Below are positions 43,724-52,553 of a DNA stretch of 64,000 bases, one piece after another. Source of the stretch: Bryobacterales bacterium (GTDB taxonomy: Bacteria > Acidobacteriota > Terriglobia > Bryobacterales > UBA6623); contig JAJEHF010000104.1 of NCBI GenBank assembly GCA_022823865.1, positions 30,866-94,865 of the forward strand, written 5' to 3'. Positions within the stretch are counted from its first letter, which is position 1. Each line of letters opens with the position of its first letter. Below the pieces are notes generated by a model. The model saw nothing but the letters and a program-made list of their open reading frames with translations. It ran no database searches and was not told where the DNA came from. The translations under genes were made by a program, and so were the position numbers.

Positions 43724-44013
43724 CGCTAGCGGGATCGCTTCGCCTGAGGGGCCTGCTGTCGAGGCAGGCATGCCGAGCCGCGGCGGGAATCACTCGACCG
43801 CGGAACCGTTCCCCGGCAGGGCTCCGGGCACGATCCTGAGCTCGCCGGGCAGTGGCGGGACTTCTCCGCGCAGGCGATTTGATGCGATTGGTTCGATTGG
43901 CCGGGCCGGGCACGCTAGGCACGGGCTCTTGGAGCCCCAGCGAGATGCCCCCCAGCTGTGCGAGAAGCGATCTGGCCAAGAGAATGTACCTGTAGCAACG
44001 GCTGATATAGCTG
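43724..44013. other. Gap without a supported gene
   Basis: Open frames on both strands lack recognisable domains. No inverted repeat or transposase relic is visible that would explain how the flanking genes entered the nirK locus. Confidence 0.4.
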
Positions 44014-44037
44014 CCATGGTCATGGCCATGGTGTAAT
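44014..44037 (+). promoter_or_regulatory. Repeated CATGG operator and -10 of the Phd/VapC module
   Basis: CCATGG (44014-44019), CATGG (44021-44025) and CCATGG (44026-44031) lie head to tail and contain the palindrome CATGGCCATG. TGTAAT at 44032-44037 is a possible -10. Antitoxins of this kind usually bind such sites to repress their own operon. Confidence 0.45.
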
Positions 44038-44066
44038 TGGACACTTCTCTCTGTAGGGACCGACCG

Positions 44067-44348
44067 ATGGAAAGCGCCACCGGCAAGCTCGACAACTCTG
44101 TGACGATGAAGGCATCGGAATTCGAGGCCAAGTGCCCGCAGCTACTGGACGAAGTGGCTGCAGGTGGCGGCGAGGTCATAATCACCAAGCACGGTCGTCC
44201 GATCTGCCGCTTAGTGCCTTGCCGAACAAAGCCCTCTACGCTCTTCGGCATTGACAGGGGTCGCATCCAAGTCTCGGGCGACATCGTAGGGCCGGTCGAT
44301 GTGGCTTGGGAAGCCGAGACCGATCCCGACCGTAGCGTGGCGCCGTGA
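44067..44348 (+). CDS. Phd/YefM-type antitoxin
   Basis: 93 residues. The N-terminal DNA-binding fold reads VTMKASEFEAKCPQLLDEVA and EVIITKHGRPICRLVP, the standard Phd/YefM pattern. The C-terminal LFGIDRGRIQVSGDIVGPVD is the toxin-wrapping tail. GGGA precedes the ATG. It ends in a GTGA overlap with the PIN-domain toxin, whose frame is broken. The antitoxin itself looks intact. It lies inside the disrupted nirK locus. Confidence 0.88.
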   Translation: MESATGKLDNSVTMKASEFEAKCPQLLDEVAAGGGEVIITKHGRPICRLVPCRTKPSTLFGIDRGRIQVSGDIVGPVDVAWEAETDPDRSVAP

Positions 44349-44744
44349 CATTGCTTGACACCCACGTGTTGCTCTGGCTGCGCACCGGGGGACGCTCGCC
44401 TCGGGAGCCTTGCGCTGCGCGAGACCGACCGTGCGTGGCACGTCGGCGAGGTCGCCGTGTCTGCCATCACGTTCGGGGAGGTGGCATTGCTTCACCAGAA
44501 GGGGCGGATCGCCTTCTCGGGGTGCGTGTCTCTGTGGCGTCGAGAGCAGTTGGAGCAGGGGCTCGTCGAAGCGCCCGTTGACGGTGAAATAGGGGTCCGG
44601 GCCAACAGCTCGGCCGCTTTCGGCGGCGACCCTGCTGACCGGATTATCTTGGCCACCGCCCAACAGGGGCACCGGCTGCTGACTGGAGACCAGGGGGTTC
44701 TTGCGTGGGGCGGAAATCTGGAGCGCCTGGACGCCCGCGAGTGA
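44345..44744 (+). pseudogene. VapC-type PIN-domain toxin, frameshifted
   Basis: From GTG 44345 the frame reads TLLDTHVLLWLRTG, a normal VapC start, then loses homology. At the run of five G (44387-44391) the frame one base ahead continues GDARLGSLALRETDRAWHVG, VAVSAITFGEVALLHQKGRI, DPADRIILATAQQG and LLTGDQGVLAWGG up to 44744. Removing one G restores an uninterrupted protein of about 132 residues with all four acidic PIN positions. VapC toxins are RNases. Either the toxin is inactivated, the read has a homopolymer error, or ribosomal slippage occurs. Confidence 0.82.
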
Positions 44745-44884
44745 CCGGGCCGAGGATGGGCCGCTCGAGCTTCGCTGTCGGAGCTGCGTCGGCCCTGGTG
44801 GCTGGGAATGGTGAGACGGCGTGCTGCGGTGGGCGCAGCCAGGGACTCCATTACCTAGCGACGATTATTCTTGCCCCCGTGACC

Positions 44885-45142
44885 GGCGGTGACGGCGACT
44901 ATGGCTGGGAGCAGGGCTCGTTCGCGGCTCCACCCGCCCAGGGTCTCGAGACTTAGTTCATCCGCGGCATTTCAGCAGGTGCCACTACCTACGCGTTCCG
45001 GCAGCCCGGAGTCTACAACTACCTCACCCACAATCTGATCAAGGCGGTCGAGTTGGGGACTTCGGCACAAGTGGTTGTCTAAGGCGAGTGGGACGAGACA
45101 CTAATGAAGCAGGTCCAGCCCCCTAGGCCGACCGCGGCCTGA
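44885..45142 (+). pseudogene. nirK: C-terminal fragment of the nirK relic with two nonsense codons
   Basis: The frame reads GGDGDYGWEQGSFAAPP, GLET, stop TAG (44954-44956), [41 protein letters not shown], stop TAA (45080-45082), GEWDETLMKQV and a final TGA at 45140. It aligns with the NirK end (GDYVW, [39 protein letters not shown]). The stops sit where the family has Trp and, commonly, Glu (TGG to TAG, GAA to TAA). The type-2 copper His of NHNL is kept. The middle of the gene is absent; the N-terminal part lies about 4.8 kb upstream. Confidence 0.85.
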
Positions 45143-45343
45143 TCGGTCGCGTCCCGGTGGCCGGTTCAATACTGCCGTCACTGCGATCCGCAGCGGCATC
45201 GGGTAGCTCCCCGTCGGCGCTGCCAGCCAGTCCAGCGGCTCGGACTGGACGGTGCCGGTGCTGGACCAGAGTCGACTCGATGCCGGGCAATCAGCAGGCA
45301 CGGTTGCGAGGTTCCCGAAGTAGAACAAGTCGTCTTTCTGCAA

Positions 45344-45359
45344 TATATGGCCATATAAT
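45344..45359 (+). promoter_or_regulatory. Palindromic operator overlapping the TATAAT of vapBC
   Basis: TATATGGCCATATA (45344-45357) is a perfect palindrome and overlaps the consensus -10 TATAAT (45354-45359). Eight nt separate the -10 from the antitoxin ATG at 45368. The core ATGGCCAT also occurs in the operator of the Phd module. The preceding 200 bp (45143-45343) hold no gene that I can see. Confidence 0.6.
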
Positions 45360-45367
45360 ATGGGAGT

Positions 45368-45652
45368 ATGGCTGCCATGACGATCAAATCCACATACTCC
45401 CTTGATGTTGGCACAGTCCGCACGCTGGAAGGGTTAGCGCGTCTCTGGAACGTCTCGAAATCCGAGGCGCTTCGAAGAGCGATCCGTAACGAAGCCGAGC
45501 GGCAACCATCACGAGCAGACGCGAGGTTGCGAGCCCTTCGGGCGCTCCAGGAATCAGTTGCGGCCCGAGGCGTAGATTTGGATGTGTGGGAACGCCAAGC
45601 GGGCGAGATTCGGAGCGCATCCTTCCGGCGACTCTCCGAAGAACCGATATGA
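45368..45652 (+). CDS. Ribbon-helix-helix (VapB/CopG-like) antitoxin
   Basis: 94 residues. MTIKSTYSLDVGTVRTLEGL, followed by ARLWNVSKSEALRRAIRNEA, is a classic ribbon-helix-helix DNA-binding N-terminus. The charged C-terminal half (LDVWERQAGEIRSASFRRLS) would bind the toxin. It overlaps the PIN toxin by 4 nt (ATGA). ATG 45368 lies just after the predicted transcription start; ATG 45377 is an alternative with GGGAG upstream. Probably represses its own promoter through the TATATGGCCATATA palindrome. Confidence 0.85.
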   Translation: MAAMTIKSTYSLDVGTVRTLEGLARLWNVSKSEALRRAIRNEAERQPSRADARLRALRALQESVAARGVDLDVWERQAGEIRSASFRRLSEEPI

Positions 45653-46017
45653 TCCACTTGGACACGAGCTTCCTGATCGGCATGTTGAAACGCGGATCGG
45701 CGGAGGCTCGATTGCTAGAGGCCGCAGACCCCGACGAGCCAGTGGTGGTAAGCGCCGTCGCTTGGACCGAGTTCCTATGCGGCCCGATAGAGCCCGCGGA
45801 GGAAGAACTCGCATTGCGAATCGTGGACAGCCATCGCGACCTCACTTTTGAACACGCTGGAATCGCCGCTCGCCTCTTCAACGAGTCGGGCCGTCGTCGC
45901 AGTTCACTTTCGGACTGCCTGATCGCGGCTGTCGCAATCCATGATGGTGCACGCTTGGCGACGGCGAATCTCGCCGATTTTCGTCGATTCGCGAGCGCCG
46001 GGCTGAAACTGGTCTGA
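45649..46017 (+). CDS. VapC-type PIN-domain RNase toxin (intact)
   Basis: 122 residues from ATG 45649 overlapping the antitoxin stop. The PIN acidic residues are in place: Asp in IHLDTSFLIGML, Glu in SAVAWTEFLCGP, Asp in SSLSDCLIAAVAIHDGA, and Asp/Asn in LATANLADFRRF. VapC toxins cleave tRNA or rRNA when freed from VapB. Unlike the neighbouring Phd-linked VapC, this copy is complete. The two modules are unrelated in antitoxin type. Confidence 0.9.
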   Translation: MIHLDTSFLIGMLKRGSAEARLLEAADPDEPVVVSAVAWTEFLCGPIEPAEEELALRIVDSHRDLTFEHAGIAARLFNESGRRRSSLSDCLIAAVAIHDGARLATANLADFRRFASAGLKLV

Positions 46018-46370
46018 AGCAGGGCGGCAGTTGGGCGCGAAGCCGACGAGCGGTGCGCTCTGAAGCTAGAGGAGTGGCACCTCCTTAGCCCGCGGGTCTG
46101 CCGTCTGTTCTCACCGACCCAGATCCAGATCTGCTCGACGCCGTCGCTCTCTCATCCAGTGCCTACTGCATCTGTCGAGTAGTGCTCCGCCGTTCCTGCG
46201 AACCCGTCCGAAGCCGTGCGCCTCGCATCCGGCCGCAATTTGCCAGCGAGGGCCTTTCTCCCTGCTTCCGTCGGTGCCGACCTCGCAAATGCTGCCCTAC
46301 GCTGCGTCTGGAGGATACCTCCATGCGGTCTTCCGGGGGACTGTCCAGCCGCCGAGCATCTTGGGCATCA
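46018..46370. other. Gap without a supported gene
   Basis: No credible coding frame, repeat array or RNA gene is visible between the toxin and the receptor terminator. Confidence 0.4.
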
Positions 46371-46400
46371 AGAAAAAAGGGCCGCGCCGAAGCGCGGCCC
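46371..46400 (-). terminator. Rho-independent terminator of the minus-strand TonB receptor
   Basis: GGGCCGCGC (46379-46387) pairs perfectly with GCGCGGCCC (46392-46400) around a CGAA loop. On the minus strand the stem is followed by TTTTTTCT. It lies 34 nt past the receptor stop. Confidence 0.9.
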
Positions 46401-46433
46401 CTGAATGGTCGAAGTCGGTTGGAGGCGTGTGGC

Positions 46434-49400
46434 CTACCAGCCAAGCCTCAGCCCGATGCGGAAGAACCGTTCGTCGATACCCTCGCGCCCGGTGTTGCGG
46501 ATGCGATTCAGGATCATGAACGTTCCCGAAGTGACACTCCGGCTGTTCGGCCGCTCGAAATGCGGGGTGTTGGTCATGTTGAAACCCTCGGCGCGGAACT
46601 GTAGGGTCACCTTCTCGCTCAGCTGGAACTTGCGGAAGATCCCCATGTCAAGGTTGAAGAGACCAGGCCCGCGTACGCTGTTGGGGCCGCAAGTGCCGAA
46701 CCGAGCTCCTTCTGGCTGCGCAAACGCGCCCGGATCAATCCACAGGCCGTTGCTGCCGGTCTTGACATACCGCGGTTCACTGACGCAATCAGCGATTTGA
46801 CTGGAACCTGGAGCGTTCAGCTCGTTGCTGTTCGCGGTGACGGAGAACGGCGTACCCGAATACGCACTCATGAGTCCATTGATCTGCCACCCGCCCAAGA
46901 TCATGCCCAGCGGGCTGTCAACTAGCAGGTTCTTGCCCTTGCCGAACGGGGTTTCGTAGATGAAGGTCATCTGGAAGTTCTGCCGGATGTCTTGGTTGAG
47001 GTCTCCATACGTGCGGTCGTAGAAGCGAGGAATGCCGAAGAAGCCGGGACCATCCCCGGAGTCCTCATCGGTATAGCCTCGGCCGTGTGCCCAAGTGTAG
47101 GCAAGATTCACTTGGACACCGTTGCTGAACCGGCGCTCCAGCTTGGTTTGTAGCGAATCATACTTCGCGGTGCCTAGGCTCCCAAACAGCGTAGTCGCGG
47201 CCCTGCGCCCCCACAGTTTGTTCAACTGTAATCCCGCGCTGCCCTCGCCAATGTCGCTCCAATTCTGATTCAAGCCAGCGAGTTGGTTGACCGAGCGGGT
47301 CGCCACGTAGCCGGCTGTCGCGATCCAGTTGCCGAAGCGCCGCTCAAGCGTCAGGTTCCATGACTGGATATAGCCTCTGGTCAGGTTTTGCGTATCCATC
47401 GTGCGCACGACGGTGTTCAGCGGCAGATCGAGCACACCGTCTCCCAAGGACGGTTCGTTGATGACATCCAAGCCTTGACGCAGGGTAGTTGCATACCCAT
47501 AGCTGTTTGGCGCGACAGGGCCATCCTTGGCCATAATCGGATAGTTCGTGCGTAGTGGCCGTGCCCAGTTGAACGGGTCGACCGTGACGCCGTAGCCCAC
47601 GCGCAAGACCGTGTCGTCATCCACGCGGTAGGCAAGTCCGACACGCGGCACGAAATTGTGCTTGCCAACATCGATGCCGCAGTCCTCCGGAATGCTCCCG
47701 ACCCCGCATGCCCAGATCGTGTTGTTGGAGAAGTCGTACCGCTCCAAGCCTCGCGAAGCGCGGGTCGGGAACGGGAAGATCTCGTAGCGCAAGCCATAGG
47801 ACATGGTCAGCTTGGGTGTGATCTGCCAGCGGTCGCGCACGTAGAAACTGAGCAATTGCGTCCGCGTGAAGTAACCGTTCTCGTTGAATTGCCAGATCTT
47901 GCCCGCGTTTCGCGGAAGCCCGAGTAGCCACGTTGCATGGGCGTTGTAGTCGTTTCCTCGCTCGCCACCACGGAGCATGGTCGTGTTCTGGCGGAACCGG
48001 AACTCGCCCGAAGCGGCACCGGTGCCTCCCGAGAACTCGGGCTGGTTATGGTCTAGGTCCTGTAGGTAGATGTCGGTCCCAAAGCGGATGTTGTGGGTTC
48101 CCTTGGTCAAGTTCGCATTCAGCACGAACTGGTTCTGCGGGTCCGAACGGTAGTACGGCTGGAAGCTGTTCGACATTCCCAGGCCTTCGAAGCCATCGAT
48201 GCGCAAGCGCGGCCATCCGCCATCGATAAACCGGTTGGACTGCAAGCCCGGGATCTGCAGCACAGACCAGCCGAGATTCTCGTCCAGCCGCTGCTGCTCG
48301 ACATTCGTGTCGACCAGCGTGTAGCCGTAGTAGCCATCGACGATGAAGGTCGGCGAGACGACCTTCGTAAACGAAATCGTGCCCGAGTAAGTGTTGCCGA
48401 ACCCCGTGCCAGGATTCGAGTTCGTCGGGTGCAGCCGGTTTCCGCCGAACGGCCCAAGCGTCTGTGCGTTCGCCATCCGGTAGTCGAGCATGCTGAACCG
48501 AATAAAGCCGGTTAGGGTCGGGCTCAGGTTGAAATTCGTCTTGGCATCCACCGTGTCGCGGAAGAATGTCGTAGAGCCGTCCGCCACATGGTTCTGCCCT
48601 AGGCCCAGCGAGCCGCCATTGCCGCCCAGCAGGTTGCCGACGTTGTTGGGGTCGGGGAACGCCGGGTCATGGATCATGGCGGACACGCCCGAATCGATCC
48701 GACTCCTTGGCACCATGTTCCCCGGGAAGGGTTCGCGATCCCGCGCGTAGCCGCGGTCGTTCATGTCCTGGATCCCTGTGAGCGGATCGTAGATCGGCGT
48801 AGGAGATCCCGATAGATCGCCGAACCGCATCGCGTTCGTCGGCATGTCGATGAACCGCTGCGCGAAGCGCGACTCATAGGTGCCTTCGTAGCTGAGGAAG
48901 TAGAACCACTTGTTCTTCTTGATCGGGCCGCCGACCGTGCCGCCGAACTGGTTGTTGATCAGCTTCGGCTGGGCAGAGTTGCGGTTGCTGAAGTACGGAT
49001 ACGCCTTCAAGTGCTGGTCCATGTGGTACTGGAAGGCAGAGCCATGGACCTGATTCGTGCCCGACTTGATCTGCAGGTTGATCGCCGCGCCGCCGGCAAG
49101 GCCTTGCTCGGCGTCGAAGGAGTTCGTCACAACGTTCACCGTCTCGATCGACTCCAGCGCGGGATTGTAGCCCGTCATGTGAGGCACCCAGATGTTGGTC
49201 GACGAAGCGCCGTCGATGCGGGTGTTGTTATTCGAGCGGCTCGTGCCGTTGACCGAGAAGCGCACGGCGCGGGTCGGATTTGTCGGCACGGAGTGCGCGT
49301 TCTGCGGGGGCGAGAAGCCCGGCAGAGTGACGAACAGCATCTGGTAGTTCCGGCCGAGCGGCACCGGGACGTTCCTCAGGGTTGTCTCGGTGACCTCCTG

Positions 49401-49817
49401 CCGCACTTCGGCGCGATCGGTCTGGAGCGTCGCGGCCGAGGCCTCGACGGTCACGACCTCTGTGACCTGGCCGATCTCCAGACTCGCGTTGACGCGCGTG
49501 ACGTTGTTTTGTGAAACCACGACTCCGGTCGTGGTGGACGCCTGGAACCCGTCCGAGCGCACCGTGACGGTATAGTTGCCGGTGTTCACGGTCGCGAAGC
49601 TGTAGTTGCCAGCAGCGCCGGTTGTTGTTTCACGGACTTGGCCCGTGTCTTCGTTGGTGATCGTGACCTCGGCGCCGACGATTGCGGCGTCCGTGGTGTC
49701 TGTTACCAACCCGTCGATCCCGCCTTGGATCAACTGGGCGGCAGCGGACGGAGCGATCAACCCGATAATCGCAAGCATGCCGGCGGCCAGCCAGCATGCG
49801 CGGGGTAGCGTAGTCAT
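46434..49817 (-). CDS. Large Oar-like TonB-dependent receptor
   Basis: 1,127 residues. A signal peptide (ends about SAAAQ, residue 28) is followed by CarboxypepD_reg (GGIDGLVTDTTDAAIVGAEV) and a plug (VPLGRNYQMLFVTLPGFS, then VVTNSFDAEQGLAGGAAINL). The barrel ends RFFRIGLRLGW. It is monocistronic, with AGGAGG upstream of the ATG, a -10 (TATGAT) about 120 nt upstream and a strong terminator. The substrate is unknown. It is only distantly similar to the receptors at 3299 and 40301, so it is not a recent duplicate. Confidence 0.93.
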   Translation of the reverse strand: MTTLPRACWLAAGMLAIIGLIAPSAAAQLIQGGIDGLVTDTTDAAIVGAEVTITNEDTGQVRETTTGAAGNYSFATVNTGNYTVTVRSDGFQASTTTGVVVSQNNVTRVNASLEIGQVTEVVTVEASAATLQTDRAEVRQEVTETTLRNVPVPLGRNYQMLFVTLPGFSPPQNAHSVPTNPTRAVRFSVNGTSRSNNNTRIDGASSTNIWVPHMTGYNPALESIETVNVVTNSFDAEQGLAGGAAINLQIKSGTNQVHGSAFQYHMDQHLKAYPYFSNRNSAQPKLINNQFGGTVGGPIKKNKWFYFLSYEGTYESRFAQRFIDMPTNAMRFGDLSGSPTPIYDPLTGIQDMNDRGYARDREPFPGNMVPRSRIDSGVSAMIHDPAFPDPNNVGNLLGGNGGSLGLGQNHVADGSTTFFRDTVDAKTNFNLSPTLTGFIRFSMLDYRMANAQTLGPFGGNRLHPTNSNPGTGFGNTYSGTISFTKVVSPTFIVDGYYGYTLVDTNVEQQRLDENLGWSVLQIPGLQSNRFIDGGWPRLRIDGFEGLGMSNSFQPYYRSDPQNQFVLNANLTKGTHNIRFGTDIYLQDLDHNQPEFSGGTGAASGEFRFRQNTTMLRGGERGNDYNAHATWLLGLPRNAGKIWQFNENGYFTRTQLLSFYVRDRWQITPKLTMSYGLRYEIFPFPTRASRGLERYDFSNNTIWACGVGSIPEDCGIDVGKHNFVPRVGLAYRVDDDTVLRVGYGVTVDPFNWARPLRTNYPIMAKDGPVAPNSYGYATTLRQGLDVINEPSLGDGVLDLPLNTVVRTMDTQNLTRGYIQSWNLTLERRFGNWIATAGYVATRSVNQLAGLNQNWSDIGEGSAGLQLNKLWGRRAATTLFGSLGTAKYDSLQTKLERRFSNGVQVNLAYTWAHGRGYTDEDSGDGPGFFGIPRFYDRTYGDLNQDIRQNFQMTFIYETPFGKGKNLLVDSPLGMILGGWQINGLMSAYSGTPFSVTANSNELNAPGSSQIADCVSEPRYVKTGSNGLWIDPGAFAQPEGARFGTCGPNSVRGPGLFNLDMGIFRKFQLSEKVTLQFRAEGFNMTNTPHFERPNSRSVTSGTFMILNRIRNTGREGIDERFFRIGLRLGW

Positions 49818-49937
49818 CCTCGTCTTGTCCTCCTAGGTAAAGACTTCAGTCCTTCACGAATAGGCCAGTGCGCCACAGTTCCGAGCTCAGCGGAGGGCCG
49901 GCCGGCTACTGTGCCGATTAACCAAAGACCAGCCACG

Positions 49938-49943
49938 ATCATA
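49938..49943 (-). promoter_or_regulatory. Extended -10 (TGCTATGAT) of the 46434-49817 receptor
   Basis: On the minus strand TATGAT is preceded by TGC. It gives a leader of about 115 nt. No clear -35. Confidence 0.45.
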
Positions 49944-50043
49944 GCACACCGGAAATGCGCCGCATGCTCGTGCGACTGGCCGGCCCAGAGCCGCGAGGGT
50001 CCCCGGCTCGGCCGTTCCGGGCTGTTTTCCAGCAGCGCCGAGT

Positions 50044-50073
50044 TTGACCCGCGCGCCGCCGGCGCGGTACCAT
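50044..50073 (+). promoter_or_regulatory. Promoter of rplM-rpsI
   Basis: TTGACC (50044-50049), 18 nt, TACCAT (50068-50073), about 43 nt before the rplM ATG. Confidence 0.6.
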
Positions 50074-50115
50074 GAATACTCGCGAAGCGGCCCCGCTTCG
50101 TGCACCGTTTCGGAA

Positions 50116-50550
50116 ATGTCGAACAAGACGTACGTCCCCAAAGCGTCCGAGCTGACCCATGACTGGTACGTCATGGACGCCGAAGACAAGCCCTTGGGCC
50201 GCTTGGCCACTCAGGCCGCGACGCTGCTGCGGGGCAAGCACAAGCCCAACTTCACTCCGTTCATGAAGACCGGCGACTTCGTCGTCGTCGTCAACGCCGA
50301 GAAAGTCTGCCTGACCGGCAAGAAAGAGACGGACAAGATCTACTACCGGCACACGGGCTACCCGGGCGGCATCAGGCAGGAGACGGCCAAGGAGGTGCGC
50401 GAGAAGCACCCGGAACGCTTGGTCGAGCGCGCAGTGGCGGGCATGCTGCCGAAGAACAAGCTCGGGCGGCAGCTGAAGTCGCGGCTCAAGGTGTACGCCG
50501 GGGCTGACCATCCGCACCAGGCGCAGCAGCCGAAGCCGTGGACCTTTTAG
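50116..50550 (+). CDS. rplM: 50S ribosomal protein L13
   Basis: 144 residues from ATG 50116 ([20 protein letters not shown]). [38 protein letters not shown] and [20 protein letters not shown] are standard L13. An upstream in-frame codon at 50044 is really the -35 hexamer. It is followed by rpsI after 39 nt, the universal pair. Confidence 0.97.
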   Translation: MSNKTYVPKASELTHDWYVMDAEDKPLGRLATQAATLLRGKHKPNFTPFMKTGDFVVVVNAEKVCLTGKKETDKIYYRHTGYPGGIRQETAKEVREKHPERLVERAVAGMLPKNKLGRQLKSRLKVYAGADHPHQAQQPKPWTF

Positions 50551-50589
50551 CCGTCCGAAGCGGAGTCAGCAGGAACAGGAGTCATCGTT

Positions 50590-50985
50590 TTGCCGAATCA
50601 AACACAGTGGTTGGGGACGGGGCGGCGCAAGAGCGCGGTTGCCCGTGTGTTTCTGCGCCCGGGGGCGGGCAAGATCCAGATCAACGAGCAGTCGCCGGAA
50701 CAGTACTTCCCGACAGAGTCCCTCAAGGCCAAGGTCCGCCAGCCGCTGCTGGCAAGCGAGACTGATGGCAAGTTCGACGCGCTGATTCTGGTCCACGGCG
50801 GCGGCAAGTCGGGCCAGGCTGACGCCGTCCGCTTGGGCATCGCCCGCGCCCTGCAGGAGTTCAACAGCGAGTTGCGGCCGCTGCTCAAGAAGGGCGGCTA
50901 CCTGACTCGCGACCCGCGCAAGCACGAGCGCAAGAAGTACGGCAGGCCCGGCGCTCGCAAGCGGTTCCAATACTCGAAGCGCTAG
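50590..50985 (+). CDS. rpsI: 30S ribosomal protein S9
   Basis: 131 residues. [20 protein letters not shown] and the C-terminal [20 protein letters not shown] tail (ending YSKR) identify S9. The only sensible start is TTG 50590, with AGGAG about 9 nt upstream, so initiation at a rare codon is predicted. Confidence 0.96.
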   Translation: MPNQTQWLGTGRRKSAVARVFLRPGAGKIQINEQSPEQYFPTESLKAKVRQPLLASETDGKFDALILVHGGGKSGQADAVRLGIARALQEFNSELRPLLKKGGYLTRDPRKHERKKYGRPGARKRFQYSKR

Positions 50986-51107
50986 TTGGGGATCGAATCA
51001 AGCTCACATAGCGTCCGTGGCCAAATCCTGCTTGGACGGTCCCGGTCGTTCGGGGCGGCTTGTAGCAAGCTGCCGTAGACCCGCGCACAGCCGTCAACGG
51101 AGGTACC

Positions 51108-51887
51108 GTGCCGCAAATCACCATGAAGGAATTGCTCGAAGCCGGCGTTCATTTCGGGCACCAGACCAGGCACTGGAACCCGAGGATGAAAGAGTTCATC
51201 TTCGGCGAACGCAACAACATCCACATCATTGACCTGCAGAAGACCCTGAAGAACTTCAAGGAAGCGCTGCAGTTCATCGGCGAGCAAGCCGCCCAGGGCA
51301 AGACGATGCTGTTCGTCGGCACCAAGCGCCAGGCCCAGGAGGCCGTGGCCGAGGAGGCCCGGCGCTGCGGCATGTACTACGTCAACCACCGCTGGCTCGG
51401 CGGGTTGCTGACCAACTGGGTCACGGTACAGAAGTCACTGGACCGCTTCAAGGAACTCCAGCGGCTCGCCGAGGAAGATGGCTACGAGGGGCGCAGCAAG
51501 AAGGAGATCTCGCGCCTAGAGCGCGAGCGCAAGGCGCTGGCAGCGAACATCGCGGGCATCAAGGACATGCCGGGCTTGCCGGACATGGTCTTCATCATCG
51601 ACACGCGCAAGGAAGAGATCGCCGTGCACGAGGCGCGCAAGCTCAGCATTCCCGTGATCGCGGTTGTAGACACGAATTCCAACCCGGACGAGGTGGACTA
51701 CGTGATCCCTGGCAACGACGACGCCCTGCGGTCGATTTCGCTGTTCACCAACAGGGTGGCGGAAGCGGTCCTCGAAGGCAGGGCCGCCATCCCGCCGCCC
51801 GAGGACGAGCCGGCGGGCGATGAGAGCGGCGATTCGACCGGCGCGCTGGCGGACGACGGCGTCGGCGTATCCTCGGTCGCCGAGTAG
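51108..51887 (+). CDS. rpsB: 30S ribosomal protein S2
   Basis: 259 residues. GTG start at 51108 with GGAGG about 6 nt upstream ([20 protein letters not shown]). [38 protein letters not shown] and [20 protein letters not shown] are typical. An acidic tail of about 30 residues ends the protein. Forms the usual pair with tsf, 48 nt downstream. Confidence 0.97.
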   Translation: MPQITMKELLEAGVHFGHQTRHWNPRMKEFIFGERNNIHIIDLQKTLKNFKEALQFIGEQAAQGKTMLFVGTKRQAQEAVAEEARRCGMYYVNHRWLGGLLTNWVTVQKSLDRFKELQRLAEEDGYEGRSKKEISRLERERKALAANIAGIKDMPGLPDMVFIIDTRKEEIAVHEARKLSIPVIAVVDTNSNPDEVDYVIPGNDDALRSISLFTNRVAEAVLEGRAAIPPPEDEPAGDESGDSTGALADDGVGVSSVAE

Positions 51888-51935
51888 GCGCCGGTCAGGC
51901 CGGTCTCGGCGGAAGGTTTTCGGGGGAGGCATGCA

Positions 51936-52538
51936 ATGGCGGAAGTTAGCGCAAAGCTAGTCAAGGAACTGCGCGACAAGAGCGGCGCCGGTTTCATGGA
52001 GTGCAAGAAGGCACTGGTCGATGCCGGCGGGGATCTCGCCGCTGCCGAGATCGCGCTGCGCAAGCGCGGCGTGGCGATCGCCCAGAAGAAGAGCGGCCGG
52101 GCCGCTAACGAGGGTGTGGTTGGCAGCTACATCCACGCGGGCGCCAAGCTCGGCGTGCTCGTCGAAGTGAACTGCGAGTCCGATTTCGTGGCGCGCACCG
52201 ACGACTTCCAGCAGCTGGTCAAGGACATCGCGATGCAGATCGCGGCCGCCGATCCGCACTACATCACTCGCGAGCAGGTGCCGGCAGAGATCGTGGACAA
52301 GGAGCGCCAGATCCAGCGCGACCGCGCCTTGCAGGAGGGCAAGCCTGCAGCCGTCGTCGATCGGATCGTCGATGGCCGCATGGGCAAGTTCTACGAGGAG
52401 ATCGTGCTCGTAGACCAGCCGTTCGTCAAGGATCCCTCCACGACCATCTCCAGCTTGCTCCAGACCACTATCGCCAAGCTGGGAGAGAACATGGCCATCC
52501 GGCGGTTCCAGCGCTTCAAGGTCGGCGAGGACTCCTAG
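51936..52538 (+). CDS. tsf: Translation elongation factor Ts
   Basis: 200 residues, the short form. KLVKELRDKSGAGFMECKKA and EVNCESDFVARTDDFQQLVK are the two EF-Ts signatures. It recycles EF-Tu-GDP. The C-terminal second half is reduced to one dimerisation-like segment, as in other short EF-Ts. A GC-rich hairpin follows. Confidence 0.96.
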   Translation: MAEVSAKLVKELRDKSGAGFMECKKALVDAGGDLAAAEIALRKRGVAIAQKKSGRAANEGVVGSYIHAGAKLGVLVEVNCESDFVARTDDFQQLVKDIAMQIAAADPHYITREQVPAEIVDKERQIQRDRALQEGKPAAVVDRIVDGRMGKFYEEIVLVDQPFVKDPSTTISSLLQTTIAKLGENMAIRRFQRFKVGEDS

Positions 52539-52553
52539 GGCCGATCCAGAAAG

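Noticed and set aside
43790..44470. 226-residue minus-strand open frame
   Set aside because: Antisense to the Phd/VapC module and its operator; no recognisable family.
50044..50115. N-terminal extension of L13 from 50044
   Set aside because: The codon is part of the TTGACC -35 hexamer; L13 starts normally at 50116.
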